Of a stretch of DNA of 64,000 bases, positions 30,916 through 40,127 are shown piece by piece (the first letter of the stretch is position 1; the number at the start of each line of letters is the position of its first letter). Source of the DNA: Microbacterium nymphoidis (GTDB lineage: Bacteria > Actinomycetota > Actinomycetes > Actinomycetales > Microbacteriaceae); contig NZ_JAJNOD010000001.1 of NCBI RefSeq assembly GCF_021044885.1, forward strand, positions 434,001-498,000, written 5' to 3'. Position numbers and translations under genes: made by a program. The notes under the pieces were generated by a model, which was not told the origin of the DNA, did no database searches, and saw only the letters and a program-made list of their open reading frames with translations.

Positions 30916-30951
30916 CGAACCCCCGGGGCAGAGATCATCCCCGGGGGTTCG
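30916..30951 (+). terminator. Intrinsic terminator after the thioesterase gene
   Basis: A 13-bp perfect stem (CGAACCCCCGGGG at 30916-30928 with 30939-30951) and 10-base loop, next to the start of the 113-bp repeat array. Confidence 0.8.
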
Positions 30952-30960
30952 TCCGTTACC

Positions 30961-31485
30961 GTGCGGTCGATGCCGGCTTAGCGCGTGTCAACGTCGGGGA
31001 CGCGCACCATCAGTTCCTGGGTCATCGAGGCGACAAGCAGAAGTGGTGCCATGGGTAGATGCCGTGTGCCGCTGTGCGGTCGGTGCCGGCTTAGGGCGTG
31101 TCGGTGTGGGCGACGGGCACCGTGAGTTCCTGGGTCATCGAGGCGACGAGTGGAAGTTGTGCTGTGGGTGGATGCCGTGTGCCGCTGTGCGGTCGGTGCC
31201 GGCTTAGGGCGTGTCGGTGTGGGGGACGGGCACCGTGAGTTCCTGGGTCATCGAGGCGACGAGCGGAAGCTGTGCCGTGGGTGGATGTCGTGTGTCCCTG
31301 TGCGGTTGGTGCCGGCTTAGGGCGTGTCAGTGTCGGGGACGCTCACCGTCAGTTTCTGGGTCATCGAGGCGACAAGCAGAAGTTGTGCCGTGGGTAGATG
31401 CCGTGTGCCCCTGTGCGATCGGTGCCGGCTTAGGGCGTGTCAGTGTCGGGGACGCGCACCATCAGTTCCTGCGCCACCGTGGCGA
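30961..31485. repeat. 113-bp tandem array built from copies of the tesB 3' end
   Basis: The marker GCCGGCTTAG recurs at 30972, 31085, 31198, 31311 and 31424, an exact 113-bp period. The last occurrence is at the native tesB stop. Read on the minus strand, each of the four extra units carries about 20 codons homologous to the tesB C-terminus (LLVAS-MTQEL.V.V..TDT.) ending at a TAA, then about 48 bp of spacer. The units differ by point changes only; no indel was seen. This fills the whole gap between the thioesterase and tesB. Confidence 0.93.
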
Positions 31486-32326
31486 CGAGCAGTCCGTCAC
31501 GCGTGTAGATGCGCCCGGTGGACAGGCCCCGTCCGCCCCGCGCGCTCGGGGACTCCTGGGCGTAGAGCAGCCAGTCGTCCACTCGGGCGTCACGGTGCCA
31601 CCACATCGCGTGGTCCAGGCTCGCCACTTTCAATCCGGGAGTGGCCCACGGAACACCATGGGCACGCAGGACCGAATCCTGGATGGTGAGGTCGCTCATG
31701 AACGCCAGCGTGGCCCGGTGCAGCCAGTCGTCGTCGGGCATCGTGGCTCGTACACGGAACCACAGCGCCTGATGGGCGACGTGAGCGCCGTCGACGCGCA
31801 GGTGGATCGGTGCATCGACGTAGCGGGTCTCGATCGGGTGCTCGGTGAAGAAGCGGTGACGTCCATCTCCGGGATCCAGGTCTCGCACGAGGGCGAGTGC
31901 ATCGGGCAGATCCTCCGGTTGCGCGATGCCGGACGGCATTTCTTCCTGGTGTTCGAGGCCCGGCCCCGGATCCTGGAACGACGCGATCATGGAGAAGATC
32001 GGACGCCCGTCCTGATACGCCTGCGCGCGACGGGTCGAGAACGAGCGACCGTCGTGGATCCGATCCACGGCCAGGGTGAGTCCCTGCGCGGCATCGCCCG
32101 GTCGCAGGAAGTAGCCGTGCATGGAGTGGACGACGCGGCCCGGATCCAGCGTGCGCTGCGCCGCCACCACCGACTGCGCGAGCACCTGCCCGCCGAAGAT
32201 GCGGCCGTGCGGCATCGGCAACGAATGCCCGGTGAAGATGTCCTCCGTGGTCCGCGCGTCGGAACCCGCCAGATCCAGCACGTCGATCATCGCGGCGACG
32301 GATGCCGCCGGGTCGTAATCGCTCAC
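31430..32326 (-). CDS. tesB: Acyl-CoA thioesterase II
   Basis: 298 residues, a double-hotdog TesB that hydrolyses medium/long-chain acyl-CoA. Typical motifs are RIFGGQVLAQSVVAA (N-terminal hotdog), HSMHGYFLRPGD, and in the second half LWFRVRATMPDD and LDHAMWWHRDARVDDWLLYAQESPSA. The start is GTG 32326 with GGAGGA six bases upstream; the frame stays open far upstream but through another gene and repeats. The C-terminus (VAQELMVRVPDTDTP) is the part copied four times downstream on the same strand. Confidence 0.95.
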   Translation of the reverse strand: MSDYDPAASVAAMIDVLDLAGSDARTTEDIFTGHSLPMPHGRIFGGQVLAQSVVAAQRTLDPGRVVHSMHGYFLRPGDAAQGLTLAVDRIHDGRSFSTRRAQAYQDGRPIFSMIASFQDPGPGLEHQEEMPSGIAQPEDLPDALALVRDLDPGDGRHRFFTEHPIETRYVDAPIHLRVDGAHVAHQALWFRVRATMPDDDWLHRATLAFMSDLTIQDSVLRAHGVPWATPGLKVASLDHAMWWHRDARVDDWLLYAQESPSARGGRGLSTGRIYTRDGLLVATVAQELMVRVPDTDTP

Positions 32327-32362
32327 TCGTCCTCCTCCGGAGCCCGTCTCAGGCACCGTTGT

Positions 32363-32368
32363 TAGTGT
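32363..32368 (+). promoter_or_regulatory. Putative -10 box, leaderless hypothetical gene
   Basis: TAGTGT, six bases (AGACAA) before the GTG at 32375. Confidence 0.45.
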
Positions 32369-32374
32369 AGACAA

Positions 32375-33058
32375 GTGCCCCACAGCCTCCTTCTCGCCGA
32401 CACTCAGACGGCCGCCGATTTCCTCACGTTCGCGGGCCGCGCGGCGCGGATCGCGGACGAAGGGATCCGGCTGCAAGCAGCAGGTGGCGTGCTGCGCATG
32501 TCGGCGGCGACCCTCGCACCGCAAGGGCTCCTGGATGCGACACCCACGGTGATCGGCATGCGCATCCTCGCGGCGGATCCCGAGCTCGTGTGCGACATCA
32601 CGGTGCCCGCGCAGTCCTTGCAGCGCGACCCGGTCAACGAAGCGGCGATCGCACTGCCGGAGACGGCCCTGAACCCGGCGTGGACGGGCGTCGCACCGCC
32701 GCAGGCCGGGTGGGAGCTCATCGGAACGATCTCGGCGGAGCATCTGTCGGCTCTGGCCTCGCACGGCATCTCCATCGTGGCCGGACGGGTACCCTCCGGC
32801 ACCGGCGAGGAGATCGTCCGCTCGGTTCGCGCCTCTGTCTGGGGGCCGCTGGATGACACACTGTTCGACGCGCCGCGCGGGGTGGCTTTCACCGCGGATG
32901 CGCTGGGCTTCATCTCCTCCCGGAGGCCAGGGGAGGAAGCCGCTGTTTTCCGCGCGGGACGCTGGACCCGCTTCTCCACGCCGGGAGGCCACGTGCTCTC
33001 GCGGGGGCCCGCGCGGGTCGGCCTCACCGATGTTCGCCGGACGGGTGCCGCCGTCTGA
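32375..33058 (+). CDS. Hypothetical protein, function unknown
   Basis: 227 residues. No signal peptide or membrane helix. The sequence starts MPHSLLLADTQTAADFLTF and contains several beta-strand-rich segments (VIGMRILAADPELVCDITV, GWELIGTISAEHLSALA), a pattern of a soluble alpha/beta protein seen as a conserved hypothetical in actinobacteria. I cannot assign a reaction. It is divergent from tesB, 48 bases apart, and isolated by tandem arrays on both sides of the pair. Confidence 0.75.
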   Translation: MPHSLLLADTQTAADFLTFAGRAARIADEGIRLQAAGGVLRMSAATLAPQGLLDATPTVIGMRILAADPELVCDITVPAQSLQRDPVNEAAIALPETALNPAWTGVAPPQAGWELIGTISAEHLSALASHGISIVAGRVPSGTGEEIVRSVRASVWGPLDDTLFDAPRGVAFTADALGFISSRRPGEEAAVFRAGRWTRFSTPGGHVLSRGPARVGLTDVRRTGAAV

Positions 33059-33156
33059 CGTCTCCCGGGCCGGAGGTCCCGGCGCTGGCCCGCGCCACAC
33101 GGCGGCGAGTGCCGGCACATGCGCGCGGAACAGCCACCTGGCGTCGTCGGGGGCGG

Positions 33157-33488
33157 TGTCGGCGTCGGGTGGGGTGTTGAATCGGGCAGTCTCGCAGGGG
33201 AGACCGTCATGTAAGCGGAGTGGTGTCGGCGTCGGGTGGGGTGTTGAATCGGGCGGTCTCGAGGGGGAGTCGCTCGTGTAGTCGGGGCGGTGTCGGCGTC
33301 TGGTGGTGTTGAGTCGGGCCGGCCTTGAGGGGGAGTCGCTCGTGTAAGCGGAGTGGTGTCGGCGTCTGGTGGTGTTGAATCGGGCCGGCCTTGAGGGGGA
33401 GTCGCTCGTGTAAGCGGGGCGGTGTCGGTGTCTGGTGGGGTTGAATCGGGCCGCTCTCGAGGGTGAGATGCTCATGCAGGCGGGACAG
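33157..33488. repeat. Tandem array, five 66/67-bp units
   Basis: TGTCGG starts at 33157, 33224, 33291, 33357 and 33423 (periods 67, 67, 66, 66). Units share GGTG.TGA.TCGGGC..., GAGGGGGAGTCGCTCGTGTA. Units 3 and 4 are nearly identical, so the array is actively or recently homogenised. It lies in the convergent gap between 33058 and 33572, where no hairpin terminator was found. The remaining 33059-33156 and 33489-33571 hold nothing I recognise. Confidence 0.93.
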
Positions 33489-33571
33489 CCCAAAGCCATC
33501 GCGGAAGCGGTGGCGGCAACACGACGATGGCGGAGATCGGGGAGCGGACCGCGGATCTCTCCGGCCTGGCG

Positions 33572-35227
33572 CTAGTGCTGGGCGAGCGCGCGCCCAACCT
33601 GGCGCCCCGAGAACAGGCAACCGCCGACGAACGTGCCCTCCAGAGCCCGATAGCCGTGCACGCCGCCCCCGCCGAAGCCGCTCGCCTCGCCCGCCGCGAA
33701 CAGACCGCGGATCGGCTCACCGGCGCCGTCCAGTACACGCCCGTCGAGATCGGTTTCGAAGCCGCCGAGCGACTTCCGGGTCAGCACGTGGAGCTTGACG
33801 GCGATCAACGGTCCCGAGGCCGGATCCGTCAGACGGTGCGGCGCTGCCGTGCGTATGAGCCGGTCGCCGCGGTATGCGCGTGCGGAGCGGAGCATCGCGA
33901 TCTGCGCGTCCTTCGTGAAGTCGTTCGCCATCTCGCGATCGCGAGCCTCTACCTCGCGCACCACCTGGTCGCGCTCGAGCGCCTCGCCTCCGGGAAGCTC
34001 CTGCATGCGATCGATCAGCCGGTCGAGGGAGGACTCCACGACGAAGTCCTCGCCGCGGTCCAGGAACGCCTGCACGGGACCCGGCGCGCCGCCGGAGAGG
34101 CGCGTGGTGGCCAGAAGTCTGAGGTCCTTTCCCGTGAGGTCGGGGTTCTGCTCGCTGCCGGAGAGCGCGAACTCCTTCTCCACGATCTTCTGGGTCAGGA
34201 TGAACCAGGAGTGATCGTGGCCGGTGCGCCGCAGGTGCTCGAGAGTGCCCAGTGTGTCGAAACCGGGAAACAACGGAACCGGCAGGCGGTGTCCCGTGGC
34301 ATCCAGCCAAAGCGAGGACGGCCCGGGGAGAATTCTGATGCCGTGCCCGGGCCAGACCGGATCCCAGTTGCGGATTCCCTCGACGTAGTGCCACATCCGA
34401 TCGCCGTTGATGAGGTTCCCGCCGGCCGCGGCACCGACGGCCTGCATCGACCCGTCCACATACGCGGGCACTCCGGTGAGCATTTCGACCGGCGGAGTTC
34501 CGAGGCGCTGCGGCCAGGCGGCACGCACGAGGTCGTGGTTTCCTCCGATGCCACCGGAGGCGATCACGACGGCATCGGCCACGATGTCGAACGCGCCGAC
34601 CACTTCGCGGGATGTCGCGATTCCGCGCGCGGCGCCACTGGGGGAGAGGATGTCCCCCGACGCTCCCGTGACGGCACCGTCGGTCACGGCCAGGGTCGTC
34701 ACCCGGTGGCGGGGCAGGACGGTCACGGAGCCCCCGATCTCGGCCTCGTCCACGTAGTCCGTGAACGGCTGGACGATGCCGGGTCCGGTGCCCCAGGTGA
34801 TGTGGAATCGGGGTACCGAGTTTCCCGGCCCGAGTGCCGTGTAGCCGCCCCGCTCCGCCCACCCGACGATGGGGAAGAACCCTACGCCCAGGGAACGCAG
34901 CCAGGAGCGTTTCTCGCCCGCGGCGAACTGCAGGTACGCCTCGGCCCAGGCACGTGGCCAATGATCCTCCGGGCGGTCGAATCCGGCGGTGGCGAACCAG
35001 TCCTGCCGTGCCAGCTCCAGGCTGTCGTGGACCCCCATGCGTCGCTGTTCCGGGGAGTCGATGAAGAAGAGCCCGCCGAAGGACCACCATGCCTGACCGC
35101 CCAGGTTGGTTCGTGGTTCCTGATCGACGATCGTGACGCGCTTGCCGGCACGAGCGGCCTCCCGAGCGGCGACGAGGCCGGCAAGACCCCAGCCGATGAT
35201 CAGGACGTCAGTGCGGTGAACGCTCAC
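33572..35227 (-). CDS. FAD-binding dehydrogenase (KstD/flavocytochrome c-like)
   Basis: 551 residues. The N-terminal FAD-binding motif is [22 protein letters not shown], with E/D in TIVDQEP, then [15 protein letters not shown]. The central part has [20 protein letters not shown], and the C-terminal ATG-type motif is [22 protein letters not shown]. Length and motifs match the FAD-binding dehydrogenase family related to 3-ketosteroid dehydrogenase. Substrate unknown. GTG 35227 has AAGGAG five bases upstream. Divergent from tdh. Confidence 0.88.
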   Translation of the reverse strand: MSVHRTDVLIIGWGLAGLVAAREAARAGKRVTIVDQEPRTNLGGQAWWSFGGLFFIDSPEQRRMGVHDSLELARQDWFATAGFDRPEDHWPRAWAEAYLQFAAGEKRSWLRSLGVGFFPIVGWAERGGYTALGPGNSVPRFHITWGTGPGIVQPFTDYVDEAEIGGSVTVLPRHRVTTLAVTDGAVTGASGDILSPSGAARGIATSREVVGAFDIVADAVVIASGGIGGNHDLVRAAWPQRLGTPPVEMLTGVPAYVDGSMQAVGAAAGGNLINGDRMWHYVEGIRNWDPVWPGHGIRILPGPSSLWLDATGHRLPVPLFPGFDTLGTLEHLRRTGHDHSWFILTQKIVEKEFALSGSEQNPDLTGKDLRLLATTRLSGGAPGPVQAFLDRGEDFVVESSLDRLIDRMQELPGGEALERDQVVREVEARDREMANDFTKDAQIAMLRSARAYRGDRLIRTAAPHRLTDPASGPLIAVKLHVLTRKSLGGFETDLDGRVLDGAGEPIRGLFAAGEASGFGGGGVHGYRALEGTFVGGCLFSGRQVGRALAQH

Positions 35228-35398
35228 AGATTCTCCTTCGGCCGCGGCTTTCCCCTGACGCTATCGGGTGTGGGGCACTCAGTGGAACAGGCCCGCGCGA
35301 TACGATCGACCTCGTTCCTCTCGTCGTATGCGCCCACCACGCGCTCGCGCCCGTGCGCACGACGGACTGTTCACGAGACATGGGAGATGGATGCGGCG

Positions 35399-36442
35399 AT
35401 GAAGGCGCTCATCAAGAACGAACCCGGACCGGGGCTGGCGCTAACCGATGTGCCGGAACCGGTGACCGGAGCATCGGATGTGAAGATCCGGGTGCTGCGC
35501 ACCGGCATCTGCGGCACGGATCTCCACATCGAGAAGTGGGATGACTGGGCGGCGAGCACGCTGCGGCCGCCGATCATCCCGGGCCACGAGTTCAGCGGCG
35601 AGGTGGTGGAGGTCGGCTCCCTCGTCCACGATGTCGCCGTGGGTGATCTGGTCTCGGGTGAAGGCCACGTCGTATGCGGGATGTGCCGGAACTGCCGTGC
35701 CGGACGGGCCCACATGTGCATCCGGACGAAGGGGGTGGGCGTCAACCGTGATGGCGCCTTCGCGGAGTACGTCGTCATCCCCGGGAAGAACGTCTGGGTC
35801 CACCAGCCCGGCACCGATCCGGATGTCGCCGCGATCTTCGATCCGTTCGGCAACGCCGTCCACACCGCGCTGAAGTTCGGCGTCGTGGGTGAGGATGTGC
35901 TCGTCACCGGCTGCGGCCCGATCGGCCTCATGGCGATCGCCGTCGCCCGCCATGTGGGCGCACGCTTCGTCGTGGCCACGGACATCTCGCAGCCGCGTCT
36001 GGAGATGGCGCTGCGCATGGGCGCGGATGCCGCCGTGGACGTGTCCCACGAGCGGGTCGCCGACGTGCAGCACACGCTCGGGATGAAGGAGGGCTTCGAC
36101 GTCGGCTTCGAGATGTCGGGATCGCCTGCGGCGCTCGGCGAGATGATCGAGAACATGAACCACGGCGGGCGGATCGCCATGCTGGGCTTGCCGGCTGAGC
36201 CGTTCCCGATCGACTGGAGCAAGGTCGTCACCCACATGCTGACCCTCTCGGGCATCTACGGCCGGGAGATGTTCGAGACGTGGAACTCGATGAGTGCGAT
36301 GCTGCAGTCGAGTCCTCAGCTGCGCGAACGGCTCTCGTCGATCATCTCGGACCGCTATCCGGCCTCACGCTGGCGTGAGGCGTTCGACGTGGCGGCCTCG
36401 GGCGGCGTCGGCAAGGTCATCATCGATTGGACGGAGATCTGA
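35399..36442 (+). CDS. tdh: L-threonine 3-dehydrogenase
   Basis: 347 residues. A zinc medium-chain dehydrogenase oxidising threonine to 2-amino-3-ketobutyrate with NAD+. The catalytic-zinc Cys/His are in [10 protein letters not shown] and [13 protein letters not shown]; the structural-zinc cysteines are in [15 protein letters not shown]; the Rossmann motif is [11 protein letters not shown]. The start is set at ATG 35399 by alignment with MKALxK family members; ATG 35387 is possible. kbl follows one base after the stop, forming the classic tdh-kbl pair. Confidence 0.95.
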   Translation: MKALIKNEPGPGLALTDVPEPVTGASDVKIRVLRTGICGTDLHIEKWDDWAASTLRPPIIPGHEFSGEVVEVGSLVHDVAVGDLVSGEGHVVCGMCRNCRAGRAHMCIRTKGVGVNRDGAFAEYVVIPGKNVWVHQPGTDPDVAAIFDPFGNAVHTALKFGVVGEDVLVTGCGPIGLMAIAVARHVGARFVVATDISQPRLEMALRMGADAAVDVSHERVADVQHTLGMKEGFDVGFEMSGSPAALGEMIENMNHGGRIAMLGLPAEPFPIDWSKVVTHMLTLSGIYGREMFETWNSMSAMLQSSPQLRERLSSIISDRYPASRWREAFDVAASGGVGKVIIDWTEI

Positions 36443-36443
36443 C

Positions 36444-37628
36444 ATGTACACGACCATGCGAGAGCAGCTCCAGCAGGAGCTGGACGGCATCGAGCAGGCC
36501 GGACTCACAAAGCGGGAGCGCGGCATCCGCGGACCGCAGGGTGCCCTGGTGGAGGTCGGAGGTTCGGAGGTACTGAACTTCTGCGCGAACAATTATCTGG
36601 GTCTCGCCGATGACCCGCGGATCGTGGCCGCTGCCAAGGCGGGGCTCGACGAATGGGGATACGGCCTGGCGAGCGTGCGATTCATCTGTGGCACGCAGGA
36701 GCAGCATCTGCAGCTGGAGCGCGCGCTGTCGGACTTCCTCGGGTACGACGATACGATCCTGTTTTCCTCCTGCTTCGACGCGAACGGCGGAGTGTTCGAG
36801 GTGCTGTTCGGCGCTGAGGACGCCATCATCTCCGATGAGCTGAATCACGCCTCGATCATTGACGGCATCCGCCTCTCCAAGGCCGCGCGCCTGCGTTACC
36901 GCAACCGCGACATGGCCGATCTGGAGGCGAAGCTGCAGGAGACCGCGGGTGCGCGGCGCCGCGTGATCGTCACCGACGGCGTGTTCTCCATGGACGGCTA
37001 CATCGCCCCGCTGCAGGAGATCTGCGATCTGGCGGAGCGGTACGACGCTCTCGTCTTCGTGGACGACTCCCACGCTGTCGGCTTCGTCGGGGACAAGGGC
37101 CGCGGCACGCCGGAGCTGTGCGGTGTCGAGGGTCGTGTGGACATCACCACCGGCACGTTCGGCAAGGCGCTCGGCGGTGCGTCCGGGGGATACGTGAGCG
37201 GACACGCGGAGATCATCGCGCTGCTGCGTCAGCGGGCGCGGCCGTACCTGTTCTCCAACACCCTGGCCCCCTCGATCGTGGCGGGAACGCTGCGCACACT
37301 CGAACTCCTCACGGAGTCGGACGACCTTCGCGTGACGCTGCGCCGCAATGCCGCTCTCTTCCGGGAACTGATGACCGCGGCGGGTTTCGATCTGCTGCCC
37401 GGCGAGCACGCCATCGTCCCGGTGATGTTCGGGGATGCTCGGCTCACCGCCGACATGGCCGATGAACTGCAGCGGCAGGGCGTCTACGTGACGGCGTTCA
37501 GCTTCCCCGTCGTGCCGCGCGAGCAGGCGCGCATCCGGGTACAGCTCTCCGCGGCGCACACCGAGGAGGAGATCCATCGCTGCGTCGCGGCCTTCGTGGC
37601 GGCGCGGGACGTGGTGCGCTCCGCATGA
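36444..37628 (+). CDS. kbl: Glycine C-acetyltransferase (2-amino-3-ketobutyrate CoA ligase)
   Basis: 394 residues. PLP enzyme splitting 2-amino-3-ketobutyrate with CoA to glycine and acetyl-CoA, the second step of threonine degradation after Tdh. Visible: [17 protein letters not shown], the [10 protein letters not shown] loop, the PLP lysine in [18 protein letters not shown] (about 241) and FSNTLAPS. Length matches the family. It begins one base after the tdh stop. Ends in a hairpin shared with the convergent globin gene. Confidence 0.96.
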   Translation: MYTTMREQLQQELDGIEQAGLTKRERGIRGPQGALVEVGGSEVLNFCANNYLGLADDPRIVAAAKAGLDEWGYGLASVRFICGTQEQHLQLERALSDFLGYDDTILFSSCFDANGGVFEVLFGAEDAIISDELNHASIIDGIRLSKAARLRYRNRDMADLEAKLQETAGARRRVIVTDGVFSMDGYIAPLQEICDLAERYDALVFVDDSHAVGFVGDKGRGTPELCGVEGRVDITTGTFGKALGGASGGYVSGHAEIIALLRQRARPYLFSNTLAPSIVAGTLRTLELLTESDDLRVTLRRNAALFRELMTAAGFDLLPGEHAIVPVMFGDARLTADMADELQRQGVYVTAFSFPVVPREQARIRVQLSAAHTEEEIHRCVAAFVAARDVVRSA

Positions 37629-37633
37629 GGTGA

Positions 37634-37664
37634 CGGAGGGCGTCGCGTGACGCGGCGCCCTCCG
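37634..37664. terminator. Hairpin between kbl and globin genes
   Basis: A 9-bp perfect stem (CGGAGGGCG at 37634-37642 with 37656-37664), with a loop that itself has partial pairing. Confidence 0.6.
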
Positions 37665-37667
37665 CCG

Positions 37668-38108
37668 TCAGTGGGTCAGGCCGAGATCGGGGCGCCCTTG
37701 GGACGCGGGCCCGACACCGGTGGGTTCGAAGGTGTTGACCATTGCGTGGGCCGCGCGCTCCAGATAGTCCCAGAGCGCGACCTCGTGAATGGGCGCGAGT
37801 TCGAGGGCATCGACGGCGGTGCGCATGTGCTTCAGCCAGCGATCGCGAGCATCGGGATTGACGTGGAACGGCACGTGGCGCATGCGCAGTCGCGGGTGGC
37901 CCCGCCGCTCCGAATAGGTGGTGGGGCCGCCCCAGTACTGCTCGAGGAACATCGTCAGACGCTCGGCTGCCGGTCCGAGATCCTCCTCCGGGTACATCGG
38001 CTTGAGCACGTCGTCCTGGGCCACGCCCTCATAGAAGATGTCGACCAGCTTCGCGAACGTGTCGTGACCGCCGATCTCCTCGTAGAAGCTCAGGGGTGCA
38101 TCGGTCAC
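37668..38108 (-). CDS. Group II truncated haemoglobin (trHbO-like)
   Basis: 146 residues. SFYEEIGGHDTFAKLVDIFY, the WGGP motif, RGHPRLRMRHVPFHV (proximal His near 77) and the Trp-containing ARDRWLKHM (G8) fit class II truncated globins, which bind O2/NO and are often linked with redox or membrane functions. The GTG start overlaps the stop of the upstream mscS-like gene by four bases, so they are translationally coupled. A role in NO or O2 handling is an inference from the family. Confidence 0.93.
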   Translation of the reverse strand: MTDAPLSFYEEIGGHDTFAKLVDIFYEGVAQDDVLKPMYPEEDLGPAAERLTMFLEQYWGGPTTYSERRGHPRLRMRHVPFHVNPDARDRWLKHMRTAVDALELAPIHEVALWDYLERAAHAMVNTFEPTGVGPASQGRPDLGLTH

Positions 38109-39193
38109 GACTTCTCCTCGGGGGTGCTCTGGGGCCTCTTGCGCGGCTTCCAGGACGGGCGGCTCGGCTCGGTGGCCTGAACCGGCTGGGGTTTGGTCTT
38201 CGGTGGGTTCGCGCCGCGGACACGGAACGCTCCCTCGCTGCCGGTGAGCACCACCGAGGCGAGCGCCGGACGGGCCGCGCCGTCCTCAGCCTCGGGGAGC
38301 TCCACGCCGTCGGCGGCGGCGAGGAGACGAGCACGGAGCTCCTGGGCGACGTCGTCGCGCGATGCGGAACGCGTGCGCATCACGACGCGGATGATCAGAG
38401 AATCGGCGGTGGCGGCCTCCAGACCCCAGGTCTCGGGCTTGCCGACGATGCGAGAGCGCCAGCGCGGCTCCTTGGCGAGGGCGGTCGCGGCCTCGTGAAG
38501 CGCGTCCTCCGCCGCCTCCAGCTCCGCCCCGCGGGGCACGGACACGTCCACGATCACGCGAGACCAGCCCTGCGACATGTTGCCGATGCGGGTGATCTCG
38601 CCGTTTCGGACGTACCAGAGGGTGCCGTTGACGTCTCGGACGTGGGTGACGCGCACGCTGACGTACTCGACGATGCCGATCGCGAGCCCCAGGTCGACGA
38701 CATCGCCGATTCCCACCTGATCCTCCACGACGATGAAGATGCCGTTGAGCACGTCCTTGACGATGTTCTGTGCGCCGAAACCGAGTCCGGCACCGATGGC
38801 CGCGGTGAGCAGGGTGAGCGAGCCGAGGATGTCCGGAGCGAGGATCTGCACGGTCAGCACGATCGCGATGATCACCAGGGTGATGTTGACGATGTTCTGC
38901 AGGATGGAGCCGAGCGTACGAGTCCGCTGGACGAGACGCACCGCCGCGAGCGGCGACCGGTCGAGAGCCTGGGTGTCGTCGACGTTCGCCTTGCTCTTGG
39001 CGCCGTTGACGATGCGGGAGACCACGCGACGGATGACGAACTTGAGCAGGTACCCGATCACCGCGCACACGATGATCGTCACGACGACCCGCACGATGTT
39101 CCACCCGGCCGCGCCGAGGAACGTCAGCACCTTGTCCCAGGTGGGGATCCAGTCCGCCCAGTCCGGCGGGGTCGTCTCGGCGAGGAACATCAC
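38105..39193 (-). CDS. MscS-family mechanosensitive channel
   Basis: 362 residues. At least four membrane segments (about 25-50 IVRVVVTIIVCAVIGYLL, 105-135, 140-165), then the MscS middle domain with GAGLGFGAQNIVKDVLNGIFIVVEDQVGIGDVV, the signature pore-lining helix and beta-domain. The C-terminal 60 residues are Pro/Lys-rich and likely disordered. GTG 39193 (TAGGAT at six bases upstream) is preferred over ATG 39190. Forms a coupled unit with the globin. Confidence 0.93.
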   Translation of the reverse strand: MMFLAETTPPDWADWIPTWDKVLTFLGAAGWNIVRVVVTIIVCAVIGYLLKFVIRRVVSRIVNGAKSKANVDDTQALDRSPLAAVRLVQRTRTLGSILQNIVNITLVIIAIVLTVQILAPDILGSLTLLTAAIGAGLGFGAQNIVKDVLNGIFIVVEDQVGIGDVVDLGLAIGIVEYVSVRVTHVRDVNGTLWYVRNGEITRIGNMSQGWSRVIVDVSVPRGAELEAAEDALHEAATALAKEPRWRSRIVGKPETWGLEAATADSLIIRVVMRTRSASRDDVAQELRARLLAAADGVELPEAEDGAARPALASVVLTGSEGAFRVRGANPPKTKPQPVQATEPSRPSWKPRKRPQSTPEEKS

Positions 39194-39199
39194 CCTCTG

Positions 39200-39205
39200 A
39201 TCCTA
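39200..39205 (-). promoter_or_regulatory. Putative -10 box, leaderless mscS-globin operon
   Basis: TAGGAT, six bases (CAGAGG) before the GTG at 39193. Confidence 0.5.
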
Positions 39206-39231
39206 CGAGCCGAACCTCGGCGGAGCATGAG

Positions 39232-39272
39232 GACGCGATCGGCCCCTGCCGTGTGGCGGGGCCGATCGCGTC
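39232..39272 (-). terminator. Intrinsic terminator after the ABC exporter
   Basis: A 15-bp perfect stem (39232-39246 with 39258-39272) downstream of the ABC permease stop, before the mscS promoter. Confidence 0.8.
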
Positions 39273-39284
39273 GGACAGGGTCGA

Positions 39285-40127
39285 TCAGGCGTCGCGGTTC
39301 TTCAGCGCGATCGCACCGAGACCGAGCACGGCGATGACCCAGACCGCGAGGGTGAGAGCGCCCTGCCAGACGTCATCACCGCTGCCCTGCACGAGGGCGT
39401 TGCCCGCATTGCTCGGCAGGTAGCGCGCCGCCTCGGCGACCCATTCCATGCCCGGTGCCATCGCGAGCACCTGCGGGACGATGGGCAGGATGAACAGAAT
39501 GCCGACCGCCACGGCGATCGCTCCGGCTCCGCTGCGCAGCAGGTAGCCGAAGCCGAGGCCGAGGAGCGCCGCGGCCACCAGGTACACGGCCGAGTACACA
39601 TAAGGCAGCACGGCGCCGGCCAGATCGCCGAAGTCCAGCGCGATGTCCGTTCCGGCGAACAGCGCGCTCACGAGAGTGACGCCCAGCACGCTGGTGACCA
39701 GGGAGACGAGGACGGTGTAGCCGATGAGCACGATCGCCTTGGCGAACAGGCTGCGGAGGCGGTCGGGTGCTGCGGTCAGGGTGGAGCGGATCATGCCCGT
39801 GGAGTACTCGCCGGTGATGAGCATGGAACCGGTGATGGTCACCAGCAGAGCGGTGAAGGCGAGTGGCATGGTGACCGCCTGCGCGATCATCGCATTGCCG
39901 CCGCCTGTGACCGGCATCTCGCTCAGGTAGTTGCGCATCGAGATGGCCATGAGCGTGGTGATGCCGAGCGAGATGACGATCGTCAGTGCCGCGGAGATCC
40001 AGGGGGAGCGCAGCGAGACGAGCTTGATCCCCTCGCTGCGGATCACTCGTCCGAGGCTCAGACGGAACGCGGAAGACGGAACGGCGGGCGCAGCGGCCGG
40101 TGCCTGCTGCGGGGCGGTGATGGTCAT
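39285..40127 (-). CDS. ABC-2 type transporter permease
   Basis: 280 residues. A cytoplasmic N-terminus (PAAAPAVPSSAFR) is followed by a six-segment ABC-2 permease (LTIVISLGITTLMAISM, MPLAFTALLVTITGSML, TGEYSTGMIRSTL and others). The motif TGEYSTGMIR after the second segment is typical of ABC-2 exporter permeases. ATG 40127 overlaps the ATPase stop by four bases. The exported substrate is unknown; bacitracin- or lantibiotic-type export is a family possibility only. Confidence 0.9.
   Translation of the reverse strand: MTITAPQQAPAAAPAVPSSAFRLSLGRVIRSEGIKLVSLRSPWISAALTIVISLGITTLMAISMRNYLSEMPVTGGGNAMIAQAVTMPLAFTALLVTITGSMLITGEYSTGMIRSTLTAAPDRLRSLFAKAIVLIGYTVLVSLVTSVLGVTLVSALFAGTDIALDFGDLAGAVLPYVYSAVYLVAAALLGLGFGYLLRSGAGAIAVAVGILFILPIVPQVLAMAPGMEWVAEAARYLPSNAGNALVQGSGDDVWQGALTLAVWVIAVLGLGAIALKNRDA

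Noticed and set aside
30860..31207. Plus-strand ORF through the 113-bp repeats (RACQCRGRAPSV-like repeats)
   Set aside because: It is a by-product of the repeat; the meaningful frame is the minus-strand tesB tail.
30961..33488. CRISPR array
   Set aside because: Units are contiguous, 66-113 bp long, with no unique spacers, no leader and no cas genes nearby.
31430..33499. A 689-residue minus-strand protein reading from the second array into tesB
   Set aside because: TesB homology begins at GTG 32326 with its own ribosome site; upstream the frame is antisense to a real gene and to repeats.
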